Assembly: GCF_022811645.1 (NCBI RefSeq)
Contig: NZ_CP094534.1
Location: 124,001-188,000 of the forward strand
Direction of reading: 5' to 3'
DNA: 64,000 bases
DNA from: Hymenobacter monticola
GTDB taxonomy: Bacteria; Bacteroidota; Bacteroidia; Cytophagales; Hymenobacteraceae
A model generated the notes under the pieces. It saw only the letters and a list, made by a program, of their open reading frames with translations, did not search any database and was not told the DNA's origin. The position numbers were made by a program, and so were the translations under genes. This document shows positions 59,227 to 64,000 of the stretch, one piece after another (position 1 is the first letter of the stretch; the number at the start of each line of letters is the position of its first letter).

Positions 59227-59877
59227 TTAACCTTTCAACCGCTTGACCGCCGTGGGCGTAAAGGCACAGCCCCGCCGTGTTTTGTAGCCACTGGCGTTCA
59301 ACTTATCGGCAATGACAGCCAGTGTAGCCCCGCCCGATGCCAACAAGTCTATCAGTTGCTTTGCCTGAACATTCGCCTTGTTTGTTTGGGCGTTGATTTG
59401 GCGCGTCTGCTGCCCTTTCACCCGCCCTTCGTTAGTCAGGTTGGCAACGTTCCCGAGCGCTTCGCCACGGGCACGTTTTGCGGCTAGTGCGTCCTTTGTC
59501 CGTTTGGCAATGGTTTCCCGTTCGTGCTGTGCAATGCTGGCGAATATGCCAATCGTTAACCCATTGGCGTCGGGCATGTCGGCACAGACGAAGTTTACCC
59601 CGCTGTCCCGCAAGGTGAAGATGAACGCAGCATTGCGGGACAACCTATCCAACTTGGCAATCAGCAGAACGGCGTTGTTCTTTTTGGCGTGGGTAATGGC
59701 AGCGGCTAGTTGTTCGCGGGTGTTGTTCTTCCCGCTTTCCACTTCCACAAATTCCGCCAAGATGTTATCAGCCGACTTGGCATAGGTCAGCACAGCGGCG
59801 CGTTGTGCTTCCAGACCTAGCCCGCTGCTTCCTTGTTTGTCCGTTGATACGCGCAAGTAAGTAACATAGCCTTTCAT
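59227..59877 (-). CDS. Serine recombinase (resolvase/invertase family)
   Basis: This 216-residue protein has the resolvase catalytic domain: YVTYLRVSTDKQGSSGLGLE with the nucleophile Ser in RVSTDKQ, AKLDRLSRNAAFIFTL, FVCADMPDANGLTIGIFASIAQHERETIAKRTKDAL, and a C-terminal HTH (IADKLNASGYKTRRGCAF). It probably resolves or inverts DNA of the element. The start at ATG 59877 gives the canonical MKGYVTYLRVST; ATG 59895 adds six residues and also follows the promoter. Its promoter carries an inverted repeat. Confidence 0.94.
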   Translation of the reverse strand: MKGYVTYLRVSTDKQGSSGLGLEAQRAAVLTYAKSADNILAEFVEVESGKNNTREQLAAAITHAKKNNAVLLIAKLDRLSRNAAFIFTLRDSGVNFVCADMPDANGLTIGIFASIAQHERETIAKRTKDALAAKRARGEALGNVANLTNEGRVKGQQTRQINAQTNKANVQAKQLIDLLASGGATLAVIADKLNASGYKTRRGCAFTPTAVKRLKG

Positions 59878-59911
59878 AGATGCTTCGTTGCCCATAGTGC
59901 GACAACTGAAA

Positions 59912-59941
59912 CAAAGGTAACAGGATTTATCATTACTGCAA
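59912..59941 (-). promoter_or_regulatory. Promoter of the serine recombinase gene
   Basis: Minus strand: TTG (59941-59939), 19 bases, TACCTTTG (59919-59912), a full consensus match. The 10-base arms ATTTATCATT (59926-59935) and AATGATAAAT (59955-59964) flank the -33 box and could bind a regulator. Confidence 0.6.
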
Positions 59942-59989
59942 CGGTCGTTACTGAAATGATAAATAACCAAGTGACCTACTTCAACGAAG

Positions 59990-60169
59990 CTAAATCCTTG
60001 AATCAATCATGCCTTCAAGTTCTTTAATCCTTCTTTTTAGTTCTTTAGCCCGACGTGAATAATGGTCTGCTTCGCCTTGATTGACTGATTGCGGCACTTT
60101 TTGCGCAAGTGAATCAAGGTCTTTGCATATATCAAGAATTTCCTGACCTAGTGGCGTTACGGGTTTCAT
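59990..60169 (-). CDS. Small 59-residue helical protein
   Basis: The frame from ATG 60169 to the TAG at 59990 encodes MKPVTPLGQEILDICKDLDS and continues with AQKVPQSVNQGEADHYSRRA and a Lys/Arg/Glu-rich helix KELKRRIKELEGMIDS. It is just below 60 codons and looks like a helical, possibly DNA-binding or coiled-coil, accessory protein of the element. It lies 113 bases upstream of the recombinase start on the same strand. No family is recognised. Confidence 0.5.
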   Translation of the reverse strand: MKPVTPLGQEILDICKDLDSLAQKVPQSVNQGEADHYSRRAKELKRRIKELEGMIDSRI

Positions 60170-60545
60170 ATATGGGACTTATCAGCGTTCACAGGCAAGG
60201 TAAGGGAAAATCCTATTGCCGCCGATTCTATCCGCACGAAGCTTAGTCCACTTATAGTCCCACCATTTTACTAATTTTAGTGGGACTAATACTAACACAC
60301 CCTAACATTACTTTATGCATTATGCTATAATTCAAGAAATTAACAATTGACAAATTACCACTTTACGCAATTGGTGGCGAATTTCATGGTGGGAGTTTTA
60401 AGAGGAATTAGGCCGCGCAGGCCTGCGGCAAAGTTCGGCGTTTAATCGGAAACCAACGGGCCGCCGGAACCGGCCGGCGTGCTTATCTTGCTACGATGTT
60501 TTCATTCACCGTTTTACCCTCTTTTCTACTTTTTACTTCCTTTCT
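60170..60545. other. Right end of the element and start of host DNA
   Basis: It holds copies of the arm motif: GTGGGACTAA (60280-60289), an inverted TTATAGTCCCAC (about 60252-60263) and TTAGTCCAC (about 60243), then attR. Host sequence from 60390 includes GAACTTTG (minus, 60436-60429), which could be part of the former metB promoter. No gene is visible before the DUF2167 start at 60546. Confidence 0.5.
60371..60389. other. attR (19-bp direct repeat)
   Basis: TTGGTGGCGAATTTCATGG, identical to attL. It carries a second copy of the metB start codon region (minus strand). Confidence 0.88.
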
Positions 60546-61502
60546 ATGAAGAAAGCTTTACTCGTGCTGGCTACCCTGGCGGTGCACTTCACCGCCCAGG
60601 CGGCCCCCAAACCCCCGATGACGGCTGCCGACTCGGCCGCCCGCCGCACCTTCGTCATCGACTCGCTCAATAATTCGCTGCACTACCAGCAGGGCCACAT
60701 CACGCTGCCCGGCGGCATCAGTGAACTGCAAGTTCCCCGCGGCTTCCGCTACCTCGACTCGGCCCAGAGCCGCACCGTGCTCACGCGCTACTGGGGCAAC
60801 CCCGACGGTCGCTCGCTCGGCATGCTCTTCCCCGAGAAAAGCAACCCGCTCGACGACGGCGCCTGGGCCTACGTCATTGAGTACGACGCCTCGGGCCACG
60901 TGAAAGACGACGACGCCGACGACATCAACTACGACGACCTGCTGAAGGACATGCGCGAGGACATGGCCGAAGGCAACAAGGAGCGCACTGAGGCCGGCTA
61001 CCCGGCCGTGACACTGGTGGGCTGGGCCTCGCCCCCCTACTACGACAAAACCAACCACACCCTGCACTGGGCCAAAACCCTGCAATTCGGCGAAGGCGCC
61101 GACAACACGCTCAACTACAACGTGCGCATCCTGGGCCGCAAGGGCGTGCTCATCCTCAACGCCGTGGGCGCCTCCAAAGACCTGGCCGCCATCAAGGCCA
61201 GCATCCCCGGCCTGCTCAGCGCCGTCACGTTCAACAAAGGCCAGCAGTACACCGACTTCAACCCCGGCCTTGATGAAGTGGCCGCCTACGGCATCGGCGG
61301 GCTCATTGCGGGCAAGGTGCTGGCCAAAGTGGGCCTGTTTGCCGTGCTGCTCAAGTTCTGGAAGCTGGGCCTGCTGGCCCTGAGCGGAGCCTGGGCGGCC
61401 ATCAAGCGCTTCTTCGGCGGCAAGGGCAAGCAGGAAGAGCTGGCGCCCGCCGGCGGCCCCGCCCCCGACCCCGAAACCCCCGGCGAAACACCGGAAGCCT
61501 AA
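60546..61502 (+). CDS. DUF2167-domain membrane protein
   Basis: This 318-residue protein has a signal peptide (ending AQAA), then GHITLPGGISELQVPRGFRYLDSAQSRTVL, WGNPDGRSLGMLFPE, AWAYVIEYDASGHVKDDDAD and VTLVGWASPPYYDKTNHTLHWAK, which match DUF2167 well. A hydrophobic helix pair near residues 235-275 (GIGGLIAGKVLAKVGLFAVLLKF, LGLLALSGAWAAIKRFF) anchors it, with a Pro/Gly/Glu tail. Function is unknown. The former metB-related upstream region lies immediately ahead of it. Confidence 0.9.
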   Translation: MKKALLVLATLAVHFTAQAAPKPPMTAADSAARRTFVIDSLNNSLHYQQGHITLPGGISELQVPRGFRYLDSAQSRTVLTRYWGNPDGRSLGMLFPEKSNPLDDGAWAYVIEYDASGHVKDDDADDINYDDLLKDMREDMAEGNKERTEAGYPAVTLVGWASPPYYDKTNHTLHWAKTLQFGEGADNTLNYNVRILGRKGVLILNAVGASKDLAAIKASIPGLLSAVTFNKGQQYTDFNPGLDEVAAYGIGGLIAGKVLAKVGLFAVLLKFWKLGLLALSGAWAAIKRFFGGKGKQEELAPAGGPAPDPETPGETPEA

Positions 61503-61538
61503 TCTTCTCGGCGCGGCCGCGCTTTTCACCGTACTTGC

Positions 61539-61577
61539 AGGGCGAATCCTCGCCGCCACTGGGCGGGGGTTCGCCCT
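61539..61577. terminator. Hairpin between DUF2167 and DedA genes
   Basis: AGGGCGAATCCTCGCC and GGCGGGGGTTCGCCCT pair around GCCACTG with one mismatch, followed by CTTTT. It would end the DUF2167 transcript; the DedA ATG lies 5 bases later. Confidence 0.65.
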
Positions 61578-61582
61578 CTTTT

Positions 61583-62320
61583 ATGTTCCGAGTGCTGCGC
61601 GAGCTTTTCCAAAAGAATTTTTCCACCCTGCTGCCCATGCTGCTGCTGGTGGTGGTGCCGCTGGTGGGCAGTTCGTCGCTCACCTGGGTGCTGGCCCGCA
61701 ACCAGCAGCTGCTCGAAAACCTCACCACCGCCCAAAGCCTGCTCTACTTCGCGCTGGTGGGCGTGGCCATGGCCTTTTCGCTGGTCAACACCACGGCCGT
61801 GGTGCTCATCACGGGCTTTTACCTGGGCTGGAGCGGCTTTCCGGGCATGGTGGTGGCCTATGCGCTGTCGGCGCTGGTGGGCTACCAGATTGCCACCACC
61901 CTCGACCATGGCAAGATGACGGCTTTCATCAGCCACTTCCCCAAGGCCGACGCCGTGATGAAAGAGCTGAAAACCGACAGCTGGCAGCTGATTTTCCTCA
62001 CCCGGGTGTCGCCCGTCACGCCGTTTGCCCTCATGACGTTCGTGCTGGCCATCATGCGGGTGCGGCTGAAGCCGTTTCTGCTGGCCTCCATTGCCGGCAT
62101 GCTGCCGCGCAGCCTGTTTTTCTATTGGCTCGGCACCAAAGCCAACGACGTTTTCACGCTGCTGAAGGACCCCGGCACCGGCTCGGCGGGCAAGCTGCTG
62201 CTGCTGGCGCTGGTGGCCGCCTCGTTTTTCGGCCTCTACTACCTCTTCAACCAGGCTCTGAAACGCGCTCTGCACAAAAGCGCCGCCGCCAGCATCGAAA
62301 AATCTTCGACTGATTCTTAG
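61583..62320 (+). CDS. DedA/VTT-family (TVP38/TMEM64-like) membrane protein
   Basis: This 245-residue protein has several membrane helices (LLPMLLLVVVPLVGSSSL, LLYFALVGVAMAFSLVNTTAVVLITGFYLG, MVVAYALSALVGYQIATTL) and the VTT-domain segment LIFLTRVSPVTPFALMTFVL with Arg and Pro, then AIMRVRLKPFLLASIAGMLPRSLFFYWLG. The family includes lipid scramblase-like DedA proteins that recycle undecaprenyl phosphate, but the substrate here is unknown. The start at ATG 61583 is used. Confidence 0.9.
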   Translation: MFRVLRELFQKNFSTLLPMLLLVVVPLVGSSSLTWVLARNQQLLENLTTAQSLLYFALVGVAMAFSLVNTTAVVLITGFYLGWSGFPGMVVAYALSALVGYQIATTLDHGKMTAFISHFPKADAVMKELKTDSWQLIFLTRVSPVTPFALMTFVLAIMRVRLKPFLLASIAGMLPRSLFFYWLGTKANDVFTLLKDPGTGSAGKLLLLALVAASFFGLYYLFNQALKRALHKSAAASIEKSSTDS

Positions 62321-62370
62321 CCACTTGCTGCCCCAGCTGCAACTTTATTTCTGAAAAATGTGCGCACAGC

Positions 62371-62402
62371 TTGTGTAGCCGCTTTTTTTCATCCTACCTT
62401 TG
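62371..62402 (+). promoter_or_regulatory. Promoter of the tRNA-Arg gene
   Basis: TTG (62371-62373), 21 bases, TACCTTTG (62395-62402). This is a full consensus match, about 20 bases ahead of the tRNA. Confidence 0.7.
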
Positions 62403-62422
62403 TGCTCCCAACACGGGAAAAG

Positions 62423-62496
62423 GGTTGCATAGCTCAATTGGATAGAGCATCTGACTACGAATCAGAAGGTTTAAGGTTCGACTCCTTATGCGACCA
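62423..62496 (+). tRNA. tRNA-Arg (anticodon ACG)
   Basis: Seven-base acceptor GGTTGCA (62423-62429) pairs with TGCGACC (62489-62495), with a U-G at one step. The D arm is GCTC...GAGC, the anticodon arm is TCTGA-CTACGAA-TCAGA with anticodon ACG, and the T arm is TAAGG-TTCGACT-CCTTA. The discriminator is A at 62496; CCA is not encoded. Confidence 0.96.
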
Positions 62497-62500
62497 CAGG

Positions 62501-62534
62501 AAAGGCCCTCAGCTCAGTGCAGAGGGCCTTTTTG
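62501..62534 (+). terminator. tRNA terminator
   Basis: AAAGGCCCTC and GAGGGCCTTT pair around an 11-base loop, followed by TTTGTTTT. Two GGGTACAA repeats lie just beyond (62543-62550, 62555-62562). Confidence 0.85.
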
Positions 62535-62590
62535 TTTTCATGGGGTACAATCTTGGGTACAAACACTAGCTTTCGACAACCGCCTTACGC

Positions 62591-63115
62591 ATGAGGATGG
62601 CCTCCTGGGCAGTTCCACCAGTACCGCCTGCCGGTGGAGTTTGCCCGGGCCGAACCCGACGAGGCGCACGAACGCTCGCCGGAAGGCCGGCCGTTTGGCG
62701 GCAGCTCGACTTCCTGCATCTGCGCACCCAGCGCATCCGCTACGCCGTGAAAGACTACTACCGGGCGTTTAGCCAGCGCACTAAGTGGGGCCTCGACGGC
62801 CTGCTCTTTGTGGGGGAGCTGAGCGCCTACGAGGCCGACGGGAAAGAACAGTACGCGGTACGTGACCGGCTGACGTACATGGCAGAGGTTGCAGGCAAGC
62901 TGGAAGAAGACGTGGCCTGCGTCCAGTATGGACGGCGCGTGCTGGACTGGGTCGAAACAGCCGGCTTTCCCATTCGGACCGCCATGCCCCCCAAAGCCGA
63001 GTACATCACCCAGGCCACCTTCCACCTCCCGGCAAATGAGGAACTGCCGGCCGTGCACGGGCACCCGAAGTTTCTGGACAAGCGAGCCGAAATTGCCACC
63101 CAGGCCACGGCCTAA
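62591..63115 (+). pseudogene. Frameshifted gene fragment of unknown family
   Basis: The frame from 62591 (174 codons) begins in low-complexity Pro/Arg sequence but becomes protein-like from RQLDFLHLRTQRIRYAVKDY to FPIRTAMPPKAEYITQATFHL. Another frame in the first 110 bases reads QFHQYRLPVEFARAEPDEAH and fits better as coding, so one shift near 62700 may have joined or broken the gene. No family is recognised. It lies between a tRNA and cas6, so it could be the remnant of an inserted gene. Confidence 0.4.
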
Positions 63116-63187
63116 CTCCTGCCGTCCCGTTCAGTACAGAATGGCTAATTTTTTTAGGCATTATTGCAAATATATTTAGTTTGCTTC

Positions 63188-63217
63188 TTGCTTTCTTAAA
63201 GCCTTTTGGCATCTTTG
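63188..63217 (+). promoter_or_regulatory. Possible promoter of cas6
   Basis: TTG (63188-63190), 19 bases, CATCTTTG (63210-63217), one mismatch from TAnnTTTG, in an AT-rich stretch 52 bases ahead of the ATG. Confidence 0.35.
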
Positions 63218-63268
63218 CCAAGCAGCACAATCCATCGGGTATGTGCTAATCAATCTTCTTCTTTTCCA

Positions 63269-63937
63269 ATGCGACTGAATCTCTACCTGAGCTCGAAGGT
63301 CTTGGTGCCTTTCGACTATTTACCAACACTGAAGGGCGCTTTCCATCGTTGGCTGGGTTACGACGATAACCTGCATGATAGCCTCTCCCTTTACTCGCTG
63401 TCGTGGTTGCACGGCGGTCGGGCAGAGCGAGGCGGCATTCGTTTTCCAGAAGGGGCTAGTTGGGCCATAAGCGCCCCCGGTCAGGAACTGGTGCACGCGG
63501 TAGTAGCCGGAGTAGTGCGCGCTCCCGAAGTTGGCTTGGGCCTGACGGTGCGCGACGTGCGCTTGCAACAGGCACCCGGTTTCGCGTCTGGAGAACAGCC
63601 CTTCCGCGTGAGCAGCCCCGTTTTCATTAAACATGAACCCGACAAGGGCCAGCCCGCCGACCACCTCCTCCCCGGCCATCCGTTGGCCGATGAGTTGCTC
63701 ACCGCTACCCTGCGCCACAAGCTCCGCCAGGCCGGCCTCGACGATGCCGGGGCCGCCGTGCGCTTCGACCCCGCCCACCTTGCCACCGCCAAGTCCAAGC
63801 TCTTCCGCTACAAGCAGGTGCAGTGCCGCGGCAGCATCTGCCCAGTGCTGGTATCTGGTTCGGGCGAGCAGATTCAGTTTGCTTGGGAGGTCGGCGTGGG
63901 CCACTCAACGGGGATTGGGTGTGGGGCGCTAGTGTAA
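63269..63937 (+). CDS. cas6: CRISPR-associated endoribonuclease Cas6
   Basis: This 222-residue protein opens MRLNLYLSSKVLVPFDYLPT and has FHRWLGYDDNLHDSLSLYSLSW, typical of Cas6 N-terminal ferredoxin-fold strands, and SSPVFIKHEPD in the middle. The C-terminal WEVGVGHSTGIGCGALV is the G-rich loop (GxGxxxxxGhG) of the RAMP superfamily. It should cut CRISPR precursor RNA within repeats. The catalytic His may be in FHRWLG, but this is not proven. ATG at 63269 gives the conserved start. No repeats are in the window, and the system type (I-B or III) cannot be set from Cas6 alone. The gene is followed after 30 bases by another start codon. Confidence 0.9.
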   Translation: MRLNLYLSSKVLVPFDYLPTLKGAFHRWLGYDDNLHDSLSLYSLSWLHGGRAERGGIRFPEGASWAISAPGQELVHAVVAGVVRAPEVGLGLTVRDVRLQQAPGFASGEQPFRVSSPVFIKHEPDKGQPADHLLPGHPLADELLTATLRHKLRQAGLDDAGAAVRFDPAHLATAKSKLFRYKQVQCRGSICPVLVSGSGEQIQFAWEVGVGHSTGIGCGALV

Positions 63938-63967
63938 TAATTCTACTTCACCTATTGGCTTTGCATT

Positions 63968-64000
63968 ATGCTTTATATCGTAAAGTACACGGGCCCTTTT
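63968..64000 (+). CDS. Start of a gene downstream of cas6 (truncated by the window)
   Basis: ATG at 63968 opens the frame MLYIVKYTGPF to the right edge. It lies 30 bases after the cas6 stop and so probably belongs to the same operon. Such a short piece cannot be identified; a Cas effector subunit is the natural guess. Confidence 0.45.
   Translation, partial: MLYIVKYTGPF

Larger units (their letters stand above)
56050..60389. mobile_element. 4.3-kb integrative element (integrase, probable Rep, serine recombinase) in the metB start
   Basis: Direct repeats of 19 bases (56050-56068 and 60371-60389) bound a segment with visibly lower GC than the host, most so in the Rep-like gene. It carries a tyrosine integrase 135 bases from the left repeat, a Rep-like gene, a serine recombinase and a 59-residue protein. 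No capsid, conjugation, resistance or toxin genes are visible. It resembles a small integrated plasmid or mobilizable element. The left repeat holds the working start of metB. The right repeat holds a copy of the metB start (ATGAAATTCGCCACCAA on the minus strand) with the probable native upstream sequence beyond it. Confidence 0.85.

Noticed and set aside
56050..60389. Prophage interpretation of the integrated element
   Set aside because: No capsid, tail, coat or lysis genes are present. The small size and Rep-like gene favour an integrated plasmid or mobilizable element.
63188..64000. CRISPR array in the window
   Set aside because: No regularly spaced direct repeats are visible around cas6 or elsewhere.

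Overview
The window looks like a chromosomal segment of a Hymenobacter-like member of the Bacteroidota. The evidence is high GC genes, promoters of the Bacteroidota type (TTG or TTTG about 19-21 bases before TAnnTTTG), few Shine-Dalgarno sites, TonB-dependent receptors with carboxypeptidase-like N-terminal domains, secreted proteins with type IX-like C-terminal tails, a LytTR/LytS two-component pair, DUF3570/DUF4266, and many intergenic palindromes of a few recurring families. The genus is inferred from gene content and style, not from a marker gene.

Layout, left to right. 0-1.4 kb: the end of an efflux adaptor gene and an ArsR-type regulator, with repeated AAATGCATAWGC sites over the adaptor promoter. 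1.6-6 kb: a thioredoxin-like protein, ApbE flavin transferase, DUF4266 lipoprotein and DUF3570 beta-barrel cassette, then an EVE-domain protein. 6.4-11.8 kb: secreted proteins of unknown role, an aminopeptidase P, and thioredoxin. 12-21.6 kb: DnaE, a LysM lytic transglycosylase, and a TonB-type outer-membrane barrel. 21.6-25.8 kb: O-methyltransferase, a stand-alone SRA (modified-cytosine reader) protein coupled to an M16 peptidase, a heptosyltransferase and an Lrp/AsnC regulator. 25.9-26.2 kb: a candidate structured small RNA with its own promoter. 26.3-34.5 kb: DsbD-like reductase, CNNM/CorC protein, TM2 protein, gamma carbonic anhydrase, radical SAM protein, endonuclease III. 34.6-39.2 kb: glycine-zipper and OmpA lipoproteins around accD. 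39.3-45.3 kb: two tandem secreted paralogues and a TonB-dependent receptor with a long leader. 46-56 kb: metallo-hydrolase, SGNH hydrolase, phosphoesterase, DinB-like protein, two-component system, alpha/beta hydrolase and cystathionine gamma-synthase.

The most notable region is 56.05-60.39 kb. It is a compact AT-richer element bounded by a perfect 19-bp direct repeat that contains the start codon of the cystathionine gamma-synthase gene. It encodes a tyrosine integrase, a probable replication initiator, a serine recombinase and a 59-residue protein. It therefore looks like a small integrated plasmid or mobilizable element that uses the start of a housekeeping gene as attB.

After the element come a DUF2167 protein, a DedA/VTT protein and tRNA-Arg(ACG) with a clear promoter. 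A frameshifted gene fragment follows, then cas6 and the first codons of another gene at the right edge. This suggests a genomic island carrying a CRISPR-Cas locus that continues beyond the window. No CRISPR array is inside the window.
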